From Bradyrhizobium manausense (lineage in GTDB: Bacteria > Pseudomonadota > Alphaproteobacteria > Rhizobiales > Xanthobacteraceae): a stretch of DNA of 64,000 nucleotides. Below are positions 32,652 to 40,521 of this stretch, one piece after another; within the stretch, counting starts at the first letter, position 1; each line of letters starts with the position of its first letter. The DNA lies in assembly GCF_001440035.1 (NCBI RefSeq), contig NZ_LJYG01000090.1, positions 26,839-90,838 on the forward strand, given 5' to 3'. The position numbers and the translations under genes are program-made. The notes under the pieces were generated by a model that had not been told where the DNA came from, made no database searches, and saw only the letters and a list, made by a program, of their open reading frames with translations.

Positions 32652-32669
32652 GTGCCAAATCGGTGCCAC
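32652..32669 (+). repeat. Putative integrase arm-type site, right copy
   Basis: An exact copy of the 18-bp sequence at 1273-1290, in the same orientation, 72 bp inside the right attachment repeat. Pairs of identical sites at the two ends are expected for arm-type binding of the integrase or its excision factor. Confidence 0.5.
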
Positions 32670-32708
32670 GCCATTTCCGTTTGCCGAGGAGAGTGTGTAG
32701 CGAAAATG

Positions 32709-32727
32709 AAAAAAGCCCCGCAGGGCC
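32709..32727 (-). terminator. Element-borne terminator for the restored tRNA-Lys
   Basis: On the minus strand, GCCC-TGCG-GGGC is followed by six T residues, starting 15 bp after the tRNA 3' end. This DNA belongs to the element, so integration replaces the gene's own terminator (now at 1055-1083) with one the element carries. Confidence 0.7.
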
Positions 32728-32740
32728 AATCTCTTGAGAG

Positions 32741-32816
<76 letters not shown>

Positions 32817-32927
32817 GAAAGGCGGTCAATGCCTTGCGAGGCCGGTCGTTTAGCAAAGCGATCCGGGTCTGGCAAGCGATGCGAGGCATGTTTTCCAAGG
32901 TTCTTCCACAGCCCCCGGAAAGGCGAA

Positions 32928-32950
32928 AAGCCGCTGGATTCCAGCGGCTT
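32928..32950 (-). terminator. Terminator of the spy-like gene
   Basis: AAGCCGCTGG and CCAGCGGCTT pair across three bases; on the minus strand the stem is followed by TTCGCC with a TTTT run at its edge. It lies 35 bp after the spy-like stop codon. Confidence 0.7.
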
Positions 32951-32984
32951 CGCAGAGGTTAGTGCCCCGGAAATCCCGGTCCGC

Positions 32985-33563
32985 TCAGAGCCGGCCTTCC
33001 CGGTCGGCGCCCTCGTCCCGGTCGCCGCCGCGCATGTGGTCCATGCCGTGATCCATCATGCGGTCCATGCGCTCCCTGAAACGGTGGGGCGGGCCGTCTT
33101 CGCCGCCGCCGAACGGGCCGCGATGGCGGGTCAGCAGGGCAAGGCGACGCTTCTGGCCGTCATCGAGGCTCTTGTAGAGCGGATCGGCGGCATCGGCGAT
33201 CTTCTTCAGGGCTGCCGAGCTCGCGCCCATGTCTTCGGCGCGCTGGCGCAGGCGGGCGACGGGGTCATCCGGCTTGTCGGGGTCGCCGGGACCATTCATC
33301 CGCGCATTGGCGCGGTCGAGCCGCAGCTTGGCGAAGTCGCGCACCGCGGCCTCGACCGGCGGCCACAGCTTCTCCTGATCGGCGTTGAGCCTCAAGCCGG
33401 CATGGACGGCAGCAATGCGCGCGTCGACCAGGGCCGCGCGGTCTTCCGGGTTCATGCGGATGTGGTGGAAATGCTCCATCCACGGGCGATGAAATTGGGC
33501 ATAGACCGCGCCCGAACCGGCGATGCTGAGCACGGCGATGGCGGCGATGGTAAACTTCCTCAT
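32985..33563 (-). CDS. Spy/CpxP-family periplasmic LTxxQ-type protein
   Basis: The 192-residue protein has a signal peptide (about 1-22, ending VYA) and a helical periplasmic domain: HAGLRLNADQEKLWPPVEAA, then MNGPGDPDKP, AEDMGASSAALKKIADAADP and LDDGQKRRLALLTR, which fit the twin LTxxQ-like helices of Spy/CpxP chaperones. The C-terminus is rich in His, Met, Arg and Asp (MDRMMDHGMDHMRGG), which could bind metal. Spy-type proteins protect envelope proteins under stress. It is a single gene with its own terminator at 32928, beside the tRNA-Lys that hosts the element. Confidence 0.85.
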   Translation of the reverse strand: MRKFTIAAIAVLSIAGSGAVYAQFHRPWMEHFHHIRMNPEDRAALVDARIAAVHAGLRLNADQEKLWPPVEAAVRDFAKLRLDRANARMNGPGDPDKPDDPVARLRQRAEDMGASSAALKKIADAADPLYKSLDDGQKRRLALLTRHRGPFGGGEDGPPHRFRERMDRMMDHGMDHMRGGDRDEGADREGRL

Positions 33564-33710
33564 CCGAACCTCCTCTGGAAGGATGCGCTGAAGATGAGCG
33601 TCGGAAGGCCCGTGCGCAACTTACAACTTGGACAGGAAGGCCCGTTCTTACGGGATCTAACGCCTATTAATCTTGGTTCAGCCGCAACCGGAAATCATTC
33701 GCAACAAAGA

Positions 33711-33735
33711 GCTTCCGTGCGGCTCGCACGGAAGC
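33711..33735 (-). terminator. Terminator of the TRAP binding-protein gene
   Basis: GCTTCCGTGC and GCACGGAAGC form a ten-base-pair stem; on the minus strand TCTTTGTT follows. Confidence 0.75.
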
Positions 33736-33772
33736 CTCATCCGTCGTTCATCCAGACTAGTTTGTCGTGCTG

Positions 33773-34774
33773 TTAATTAGTAGTGCTCTTGGCTTCCTTC
33801 TGGAATTCGTCGATCAGCGGCTGGCCGACGCGGCTCGCGGCGTCCTTGTAGACCGGCTCCATCGCCTTGCGCATCGCTTCGTCCTGCTCGCTCGTCAGCT
33901 TGATGATTTCGCTCTTGCCGCTCTTTTTGATCTCGGCGAGCGCGTCGTCGTTTTCCTTCTGCGACTGCGCGTTGTTGAAATCGGTCGCTTCCTTCATCGC
34001 CTTCGCGAGCTGGTCGCGGATGTCGGCCGGCAGGTCGTCCCAGAACTTCTTGTTCACGATCACCACATAGCCGATATAGCCGTGATTGGTCTCGGTGATG
34101 TACTTCTGCACCTCGTGCATCTTCTGGGTATAGATGTTCGACCAGGTGTTCTCCTGCCCATCGACCACGCCGGTCTGCAGCGCCTGATAGACCTCGCCGA
34201 ACGCCATCACCTGCGGCAGCGAGCCGAGCGCCTTGAACTGGGCCTGCAGCACACGCGAGGACTGGATGCGGAACTTGACGCCCTGGTAGTCAGCCGGCGC
34301 GATGAGCTTCTTGTTGGCGCTCATCTGCTTGAAGCCGTTGTCCCAATAGGCAAGGCCGGTGATGCCCTTCGGCTCGAGCAGCTTGAGCAGCTTTGCACCG
34401 AGCGGGCCTTCCGTCACCTTCCGCAGCGTCTTCAGATCAGGAAGGATATAGGGCAGGTCGAACACCTCGAACTCGCGGATGCCGAGCGGCCCGAACTTGG
34501 AGTTGGACGGCGCCAGCATCTGCACGCTGCCGAGCTGCAGCGCTTCGAGCTCCTCCTTGTCCTTGTACAGCGTCGAGTTCGGGTAGACCTCGACCTTGAC
34601 CTTGCCGTTCGTGTACTTCTCGGCGAGCTCCTTGAATTTTTCCGACGCCTTGCCCTTCGGCGTGTCGGTCGCAACCACGTGGCTGAACTTGATGATGATC
34701 GGGTCGGCGCTGGCCTGGCCGGCAAGGCCAAGTGCCAGTGCCGCGACGGACGCCGCGATCGCGAAGCTGCGCAT
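33773..34774 (-). CDS. TRAP transporter substrate-binding protein (DctP-like)
   Basis: The 333-residue periplasmic protein has a signal peptide (about 1-23, AGQASA) and the DctP pattern: IKFSHVVATDTPKGKASEKF, YPNSTLYKDKEELEALQLG, FRIQSSRVLQAQFKALG and QALQTGVVDGQENTWSNIY, in which the conserved Arg of FRIQSS would bind a carboxylate. It probably captures a C4-dicarboxylate or similar organic acid. The membrane subunits DctQ and DctM are not beside it, so it must work with subunits encoded elsewhere or be an extra binding protein. A terminator follows at 33711. Confidence 0.9.
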   Translation of the reverse strand: MRSFAIAASVAALALGLAGQASADPIIIKFSHVVATDTPKGKASEKFKELAEKYTNGKVKVEVYPNSTLYKDKEELEALQLGSVQMLAPSNSKFGPLGIREFEVFDLPYILPDLKTLRKVTEGPLGAKLLKLLEPKGITGLAYWDNGFKQMSANKKLIAPADYQGVKFRIQSSRVLQAQFKALGSLPQVMAFGEVYQALQTGVVDGQENTWSNIYTQKMHEVQKYITETNHGYIGYVVIVNKKFWDDLPADIRDQLAKAMKEATDFNNAQSQKENDDALAEIKKSGKSEIIKLTSEQDEAMRKAMEPVYKDAASRVGQPLIDEFQKEAKSTTN

Positions 34775-34837
34775 AATCTCTCCCTGTTGTTGTTTGGGCC
34801 GCCCGTGCGCGGACGGCCGATCTTTATGCCGACAGCA

Positions 34838-34870
34838 CCAATAGCGGCTCGCGCATAGAGCCGCTATTGG
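34838..34870. repeat. Perfect 13-bp inverted repeat
   Basis: CCAATAGCGGCTC and GAGCCGCTATTGG pair perfectly around seven bases, in the gap between leuA and the TRAP gene. No T-run follows on either strand. It may end leuA transcription or be part of the palindromic cluster that continues at 34909. Confidence 0.6.
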
Positions 34871-34908
34871 CCGTTCGCAGGGCAGCTATTCGTGATGAAT
34901 GCGAGCCG

Positions 34909-34985
34909 TCATTCCGGGGCGATGCGTCAGCATCGAACCCGGAATCTCGAGATTCCGGGTTCTCGCTGCGCGAGCCCCGGAATGA
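34909..34985. repeat. Interspersed palindromic element
   Basis: Outer arms TCATTCCGGGGC and GCCCCGGAATGA enclose three further stems: GATGC/GCATC, AACCCGGAATCT/AGATTCCGGGTT and CTCGC/GCGAG. The cloverleaf-like layout is that of palindromic repeats dispersed in Bradyrhizobium-type chromosomes. Confidence 0.75.
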
Positions 34986-34998
34986 CAAGCTTTGCTTG

Positions 34999-36561
34999 TC
35001 AGCTCGCCGCGGCCGTCGTCACGGTGTCGCGCTGGCGCTTCATGACGATCTTGTTGAGGGCGCCGAGATAGGCTTTGGCGGACGCCACCAGCGTGTCCGG
35101 ATCCGCCGCGCGGGCCGTCATCGAGCGCCCCTCCTGCGACAGCCGCACCGACACTTCCGCCTGCGCATCGGTGCCTTCGGTCACGGCGTGGACCTGATAC
35201 AGTTCGAGCTTGGCCTCGTGCGGCACCAGGCGCTTGATGCAGTTGAATACCGCGTCAACAGGACCGTTGCCCTCGGCTTCCTCGATCTTGATCTGGCCGT
35301 CGACATCGAGCTTCATGGTCGCGCGCTGCGGGCCATGAGTGCCGGCGATCACGGTCAGCGAGGTCAGCTTGATGCGGTCGTGCGAGGCGGCCATCTCCTC
35401 ATCGACCAGCGCCTCGATGTCCTCGTCATAGATGTCCTTCTTGCGGTCGGCGAGCGCCTTCATCCGCGTGAACGCATCTTCCAGCTGGTTCGGGCCGAGC
35501 TTGTATCCCATCTCCTCCAGCTTGTGCACGAAGGCATGACGGCCGGAATGCTTGCCCAGCACCAGCGAGGACTGCTTCAGGCCGACCATCTCGGGCCGCA
35601 TGATCTCGTAGGTCGAGGCATCCTTCAGCACGCCGTCCTGATGGATGCCGCTCTCATGCGCGAACGCATTGCGGCCGACGATCGCCTTGTTGTACTGGAC
35701 GGGGAACGAGGTTGCGGCCGACACCACCTTCGAGGCGCGGGTCAGCTGCGTGGTGTCGATCTTGTTCCAGTAGGGGAATTTGTCGTTGCGCACATTGATC
35801 GCCATCACGATCTCTTCGAGCGCGGCATTGCCGGCACGCTCGCCGATGCCGTTGATGGTGCATTCGACCTGGCGGGCGCCGCCGACGACGCCGGCCAGCG
35901 AATTCGCCACCGCCATGCCGAGGTCGTTATGGCAGTGGACCGAGAACACGGCCTTGTCGGAGTTCGGCACGCGCTCGATCAGCGTCTTCATGAAGTGGGT
36001 GTATTCCTCCGGCACCGTGTAGCCGACGGTGTCGGGGATGTTCACCGTGGTCGCGCCGGCCTTGATGACGGCCTCGACGATGCGGCACAGATAATCCATC
36101 TCGCTGCGGGTGCCGTCTTCGGCCGACCATTCGACGTCGTCGATCTGGTTGCGGGCGCGCGCGACCATCGCGACCGAGGTCTCGATCACCTCTTCCGGGG
36201 TCTTGTTCAGCTTCACCCGCATATGCAGCGGCGAGGTCGCGATCACGGTGTGGACGCGGCCGCGTTTTGCAAACTTCACGGCCTCGGCGCAACGGTCGAT
36301 GTCGGCCGGGTGCGCACGGGACAGGCCGGCGATGACGGCATTCTTGGAGCGGCGGGCGATCTCGCTCACCGCCTGGAAGTCGCCCTCGGAGGTGATCGGG
36401 AAGCCGGCCTCGATGACATCGACGCCCATATCATCCAGCAGTTCGGCAACCTCGAGCTTCTCCTCGAAGGTCATGGTGGCGCCGGGGCATTGCTCGCCGT
36501 CGCGCAAGGTGGTGTCGAAAATGATGACGCGGTCCTTGTCGGACTTGTTCACGGAGGCCAT
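34999..36561 (-). CDS. leuA: 2-isopropylmalate synthase
   Basis: LeuA condenses acetyl-CoA with 2-oxoisovalerate, the first step of leucine synthesis. The 520-residue protein has the catalytic-domain motifs FDTTLRDGEQCPGATM (about 14-29), HCHNDLGMAVANS (metal-binding His pair) and LGKHSGRHAF, and a C-terminal regulatory domain (about 395-505) for leucine feedback. Length is that of the long LeuA class. A leader peptide with two runs of leucine codons (36669-36785) lies upstream, so transcription is likely controlled by attenuation as well. It is a single gene here; leuB and leuCD are elsewhere. Confidence 0.96.
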   Translation of the reverse strand: MASVNKSDKDRVIIFDTTLRDGEQCPGATMTFEEKLEVAELLDDMGVDVIEAGFPITSEGDFQAVSEIARRSKNAVIAGLSRAHPADIDRCAEAVKFAKRGRVHTVIATSPLHMRVKLNKTPEEVIETSVAMVARARNQIDDVEWSAEDGTRSEMDYLCRIVEAVIKAGATTVNIPDTVGYTVPEEYTHFMKTLIERVPNSDKAVFSVHCHNDLGMAVANSLAGVVGGARQVECTINGIGERAGNAALEEIVMAINVRNDKFPYWNKIDTTQLTRASKVVSAATSFPVQYNKAIVGRNAFAHESGIHQDGVLKDASTYEIMRPEMVGLKQSSLVLGKHSGRHAFVHKLEEMGYKLGPNQLEDAFTRMKALADRKKDIYDEDIEALVDEEMAASHDRIKLTSLTVIAGTHGPQRATMKLDVDGQIKIEEAEGNGPVDAVFNCIKRLVPHEAKLELYQVHAVTEGTDAQAEVSVRLSQEGRSMTARAADPDTLVASAKAYLGALNKIVMKRQRDTVTTAAAS

Positions 36562-36604
36562 TCTAAATTCCTTTTGAGTTTTCGCGCCGTCAGTCTCAAG
36601 GGCG

Positions 36605-36675
36605 CCTGAGGTGTCCGGTGATCTCGACCAACCCCTGAGTGCCCAGGCGCGCAGCGCCCAGCCGGCCCTCAGGGG
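36605..36675 (-). promoter_or_regulatory. Putative leucine attenuator stems
   Basis: On the minus strand the segment CCCCTGAG at the end of the leader peptide can pair with CTCAGGGG (36632-36639), closing a hairpin that has an inner GGCGC-TGC-GCGCC stem, or instead with CCTCAGG (36605-36611). The two pairings exclude each other, as needed for a ribosome-controlled switch. A classical U-run terminator was not identified. Confidence 0.5.
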
Positions 36676-36785
36676 CAGCTAAGAAGAAGCCCGCCAAGAA
36701 GCAGGGTGGGCAGCGCGGCCGGGATCGCGGCGGCGGCCAGAGCCACCTCCCCAGAAATCCCATCGATTTGGCCGCGAATCAGCAT
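36669..36785 (-). CDS. leuL: Leucine-rich leader peptide of leuA
   Basis: A 38-codon reading frame ends in PTLLLGGLLLSCP. Its leucine block is CTG-CTT-CTT, then CTT-CTT-CTT; CTT is a low-use codon in this GC-rich DNA. The ATG at 36785 has AAGGG 7 bp upstream. It lies 107 bp before leuA on the same strand, with alternative stems in between. A ribosome stalled at the leucine codons when charged tRNA-Leu is scarce would change RNA folding and allow leuA transcription. This is the standard attenuator arrangement. Confidence 0.75.
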   Translation of the reverse strand: MLIRGQIDGISGEVALAAAAIPAALPTLLLGGLLLSCP

Positions 36786-36980
36786 TGCCAGACCCTTTCG
36801 AGCCCCAAATCCTCGGTCAAAACCGTTGACGGTTGGTTGCCGGGAGGCTCGGTGCACCGTTTCTAGACGACAAATGGCAGCAACTGCAACGCCAAAAGAT
36901 GGTCAGGGGGACTGACCTTATTGGGGGCGCTCTCCGTGCCCCGGACGCGCTGCAGCGTCCAACGCTGCCATACTCTCTCC

Positions 36981-37074
36981 ACTCGTCATTGCGAGGAGCC
37001 CTTGCGACGAAGCAATCCAGAATCCCTCCGCGGAAAGACTCTGGAATGCTTCGCTGCGCTCGCAATGACGGAGT
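36981..37074. repeat. Interspersed palindromic element
   Basis: Imperfect long arms start ACTCGTCATTGCGAG and end CTCGCAATGACGGAGT, with a further CGACGAAGCAATCC / GGAATGCTTCG stem inside. The words match a family repeated widely in Bradyrhizobium-like chromosomes. Confidence 0.75.
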
Positions 37075-37345
37075 GTGAGGCGGCATCGCGATCGTCCAAT
37101 GCGCATTTCAATATGTAGACACACCCTCGCCTTCTCGCGGCGCATTCCGCCCGAGCTTTGCTGTTCGCGTCACGCCCTCCGCAATCAAAGGGCGCAGGGA
37201 AGGCCGGGTGCCGGCAGGCACCCGCGGCCTGCTGCGCGAAGATGTAGCGCAAAGAGACCGCAGAGCAGCATACACGACAAATCCGAATTTCGGCAAAGCG
37301 GAATATCTCAAGGGGTGGTTTACCGAACTATGGGATGTTTTGCTT

Positions 37346-37430
37346 GTAGCCCGGATGAAGCGCAGCGCAATCCGGGACAGCTCGTGTTTGTGGCACGCCC
37401 CCGGATTGCGCTGCGCTCCATCCGGGCTAC
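37346..37430. repeat. Interspersed palindromic element
   Basis: Arms GTAGCCCGGATG...GCGCAGCGCAATCCGGG and CCCGGATTGCGCTGCGC...CATCCGGGCTAC pair over most of their length around a central loop. It is a third, different repeat family. Confidence 0.75.
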
Positions 37431-37455
37431 GAACCAACCAATGTGCGAGCCGAGC

Positions 37456-37725
37456 CTATCCCACCCGGCGCGCGCGGGCCCTGCTCTCCCAGCGATCCAG
37501 CATCAGACCGAGTTGACCAAGCTCGCCGGTAGCCGCATGTGCAATCTGATTGGCGGCGGTCGCGTCGTTCGTGTTGGCGGGCGCATTGGCGTTCAGCCAA
37601 TCCGGTTGCGCGTAGCCGCTCCAACGGCGGGCTTCCGCACGACGTTTACGAGACTGCTGATCGCGCAGGAAATAGCCCGCCGCAAACGCAATCCCGAGCA
37701 GCACGCTCAATATGACAACTTCCAC
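37456..37725 (-). CDS. Small single-pass membrane protein
   Basis: An 89-residue protein of unknown function: an N-terminal membrane helix (VEVVILSVLLGIAFAAGYFL), then a basic stretch (RDQQSRKRRAEARR) and an Ala/Asn-rich tail. The GTG at 37725 is chosen because CGGAG lies 6 bp upstream; TTG at 37731 is the alternative. The positive charges after the helix predict that the tail is cytoplasmic. Confidence 0.55.
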   Translation of the reverse strand: MEVVILSVLLGIAFAAGYFLRDQQSRKRRAEARRWSGYAQPDWLNANAPANTNDATAANQIAHAATGELGQLGLMLDRWESRARARRVG

Positions 37726-38004
37726 AACCAACTCCGACCTTTCGCCCCAAACAGTTTTTGCGAAGCATCGCGTGCGAGGTCAAGGCTTGACATGAACGAA
37801 GCTCGCTTCCCGCGAACTGCAGAGACAGAACGAACTGCCAGCCGCCCAAACGCGGCCGCAATGCGGCCATGTTTCGACCTCGACACGCCAGATTGTCTCG
37901 CAGAGGATGCGAACCTTTCTCTCGCAACCAGGCGCGGACCAGACTAACCTCGCACCCGCTCGGCCGGATCAACCGGCCAGCCAATATGATCCGGGAGGAC
38001 GCGA

Positions 38005-39228
38005 ATGACACGCCAACAGCCGCGTGAGCAGGATGCTGCGCTTTCACGACGAACGCTGGTTCAGGGCCTTGCGCTTGGTGCCGCGGCCACGATGGCCGGC
38101 ACGGGCACAGCGCTCGCCCAGAACGGCCCTGCCGCCCCGCCGACGACGATCACCACGCCGCCGCGCGACTTCAGCCCCCGCGGCGCGCCGACCACTTATT
38201 TCTGGGACCCCGATATCATCGCGGTCGATCCCTCCTTCGAGGACCTCGCGCAGCCCAACACCGCGATCAAGCGGCTCTATACCGGTCTGTTGTGGGCGGA
38301 AGGCCCGGCGTGGAGCGCGCAAGGACGCTATCTGCTCTGGAGCGACATTCCCAACAACAGGCAGATGCGCTGGAGCGAGGATGACGGCCATGTCAGCGTA
38401 TTCCGCATGCCCTCCAACAATTCCAACGGCAACTCGTTCGATTTCCAGGGGCGCCAGCTGTCCTGCGAACACCTGACCCGGCGGGTGACGCGCTACGAGC
38501 ATGACGGCACCGCCACCGTGCTCGCCGACAATTACAACGGCAAGAAGCTGAACTCACCGAACGATGTCGTCGCCCATCCTGACGGCAGCTACTGGTTCAC
38601 CGATCCGCCCTATGGCGGCCAGCTTTACGAGGGCGAGCCCGACGGTCCGGGCGGACCGAGCAATGCGGCCGGCAAGCTCAATCCGAAGATCGGGCAGCCG
38701 GCCGGCTTCGCACCCGGCAAGCGCGAGCTGCCGACCAACTGCTATCGCATCGACCCCTCAGGCCGCGTCGATCTCGTCGTCACCGAAGATCAGGTGCCCG
38801 ACCCGAACGGCCTCTGCTTCTCGCCCGACTACAAGAAGCTCTACGTGGTCTCGACCGGCAAGGGCCCCGGCGACACCGGCGCCGGCGGCAAGGGCGAAGT
38901 CTTCGTGTTCGATGTCGGCAGCGACAACAAGCTCTCGAACCAGAAGAGATTCAGCGACTTCATGATCGACGGCGTGAAGTGCGGGCCGGACGGCGTGCGC
39001 TGCGACGTCAACGGCAATGTCTGGGCCTCCAGCAATGCCGGCCGCGCGGTCGGCTATAGCGGCGTGACGGTGTGGTCGCCGGAGGGCAAGCTGCTCGGCC
39101 GCATTCGCCTGCCCGAAGTCTGCGGCAACGTCTGCTTCGGCGGACCGAAGCGCAACCGCCTGTTCATGGCCGCGAGCCAGTCGCTCTATGCGGTGTACAC
39201 GGCGACGCAAGGCGCGGGGCCGGGCTGA
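38005..39228 (+). CDS. Tat-exported SMP-30/gluconolactonase-family protein
   Basis: The 407-residue protein has a twin-arginine signal (SRRTLVQGLALGAA, about 14-27) and a six-bladed propeller of the SMP-30/LRE type: LLWAEGPAWSAQGRYLLWSD, FDFQGRQLSCEH, LNSPNDVVAHPDGSYWFTDP, DPNGLCFSPDYKKLYV. The Glu, Asn and Asp of the metal site lie in WAEGP, NSPND and PNGLCFSPD. Such enzymes hydrolyse lactones, for example sugar lactones. GGGAGG precedes the ATG. A cytosolic paralogue is encoded at 47917; this copy differs by export and by an extra loop (about 215-240). Confidence 0.88.
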   Translation: MTRQQPREQDAALSRRTLVQGLALGAAATMAGTGTALAQNGPAAPPTTITTPPRDFSPRGAPTTYFWDPDIIAVDPSFEDLAQPNTAIKRLYTGLLWAEGPAWSAQGRYLLWSDIPNNRQMRWSEDDGHVSVFRMPSNNSNGNSFDFQGRQLSCEHLTRRVTRYEHDGTATVLADNYNGKKLNSPNDVVAHPDGSYWFTDPPYGGQLYEGEPDGPGGPSNAAGKLNPKIGQPAGFAPGKRELPTNCYRIDPSGRVDLVVTEDQVPDPNGLCFSPDYKKLYVVSTGKGPGDTGAGGKGEVFVFDVGSDNKLSNQKRFSDFMIDGVKCGPDGVRCDVNGNVWASSNAGRAVGYSGVTVWSPEGKLLGRIRLPEVCGNVCFGGPKRNRLFMAASQSLYAVYTATQGAGPG

Positions 39229-39362
39229 GGGGGTGTAGGCTGAATTGCGACGAGGCGCCGGCGTGCCCCGCCGGCGCCGACTTGTTTCGAATGTTCATCA
39301 TCGACGGGTGAACATAGAGGCAAAAGAGGTGACTTCCGCGCGAAGCGCGTGATAGTTGAAGC

Positions 39363-40481
39363 ATGGCAGACAAAATTCGCGTTGTTGTTCTCTATGGCGG
39401 CAGGTCCGGCGAGCACGAGGTCTCGCTGAAATCGGCCGCTTCCGTGCTTCGGCATCTGGATCGTGCGCGCTTCGAGGTGATCCCCGTTTCCATCGACAAG
39501 ACGGGGCGGTGGCAGTGGAACGATCTGGCGGCGATCGACCCGGCGCAGCCGTCCTTGCCGATCCTGCTCGATGCACCCGAGATGCGGCTCGCCAGAGGCA
39601 CTGACGGACGCGGCGTTCTCATGCCTGTTTCCGCAGGCGCAGTTGGCCCGATCGAGATCGACGTCGTGTTTCCAGTCATGCACGGTCCCCTGTGCGAGGA
39701 TGGCACCGTGCAGGGCCTTTTGGAGCTGGCCGAAGTCGCCTATGTCGGATCGGGCGTTCTCGCCTCCGCCATCAGCATGGACAAGGACGTCGCCAAGCGG
39801 CTGGCTGAATTCGCCGGCGTTCCGGTCGCGCCCTATCGCGTGCTGACGCGTAAAGCCTTCGCCGCCGATCGCCCCGCCTCTCTCGCCAGGGCGATCGAGG
39901 GCCTGAGCCTGCCGGTGTTCGTCAAGCCGTGCAACATGGGCTCCAGTGTCGGCATCCACAAGGTGAAGACGCTGGATGCGCTTGGGCCCGCGCTCGATGA
40001 TGCATTTCGCTACGATCTCAAGGTGCTGGTCGAACAGGGCATCGACGCCCGCGAGATCGAGGTTGCCGTGCTCGAGGGCGAGACGCTGTTTGCGAGCGTT
40101 GCCAGCGAGCTCAATCCCAACGCTCAGCACGAATTCTATTCCTACGAGGCCAAATATCTGGATCCCGACGGCGCGCGCGTCGATCTTCCGGCCAGGCTCG
40201 ATGCCGCCCAGATGGCGCGCGTGCGCGCGCTCGCGGTGCAGGTGTTCGCGGCGCTCGAATGCAGCGGCCTTGCGCGCGTCGATTTCTTCCTCGATCGGCA
40301 AACCGGCGAATTCTGCTTCAACGAGATCAACACGCTGCCCGGCTTCACCTCGATCAGCATGTATCCGAAGATGATGGAGGCCTCCGGCGTGCCGTATCGC
40401 GAGTTGCTGACGCGCCTCGTCCATCTGGCGCTGGACCGCCATCAGCAGCGTCATGCGTTGGATCGCGGCTATTCGAGCTAG
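39363..40481 (+). CDS. ddl: D-alanine--D-alanine ligase
   Basis: This ATP-grasp enzyme makes D-Ala-D-Ala for peptidoglycan. The 372-residue protein has VVLYGGRSGEHEVSLKSAAS at the N-terminus, FPVMHGPLCEDGTVQG (about 102-117), VFVKPCNMGSSVGIHKV (ATP-binding) and the metal-binding FNEINTLPGFTSISMYP near the C-terminus. It is the longer DdlA-type form. The gene is not among the division and cell-wall genes but 40 bp before an FAD-dependent amine oxidase, so it may be a second ligase in addition to the one usually found in the dcw cluster. Confidence 0.96.
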   Translation: MADKIRVVVLYGGRSGEHEVSLKSAASVLRHLDRARFEVIPVSIDKTGRWQWNDLAAIDPAQPSLPILLDAPEMRLARGTDGRGVLMPVSAGAVGPIEIDVVFPVMHGPLCEDGTVQGLLELAEVAYVGSGVLASAISMDKDVAKRLAEFAGVPVAPYRVLTRKAFAADRPASLARAIEGLSLPVFVKPCNMGSSVGIHKVKTLDALGPALDDAFRYDLKVLVEQGIDAREIEVAVLEGETLFASVASELNPNAQHEFYSYEAKYLDPDGARVDLPARLDAAQMARVRALAVQVFAALECSGLARVDFFLDRQTGEFCFNEINTLPGFTSISMYPKMMEASGVPYRELLTRLVHLALDRHQQRHALDRGYSS

Positions 40482-40521
40482 GTTGTCTCCGCAACAATAG
40501 GCGCCACGTCAGGGATAAGCC

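Larger units (their letters stand above)
36786..37455. other. Intergenic region upstream of leuL, carrying two palindromic repeats
   Basis: No credible gene is present; apparent frames are random GC-rich translations. The leuL-leuA promoter must lie in the left part. Two dispersed repeats occupy 36981-37074 and 37346-37430. I see nothing else. Confidence 0.5.

Noticed and set aside
37075..37947. Plus-strand frame of 290 codons between leuA and the SMP-30 gene
   Set aside because: It runs through two dispersed palindromes and antisense to the small membrane protein; no domain or ribosome-binding site.
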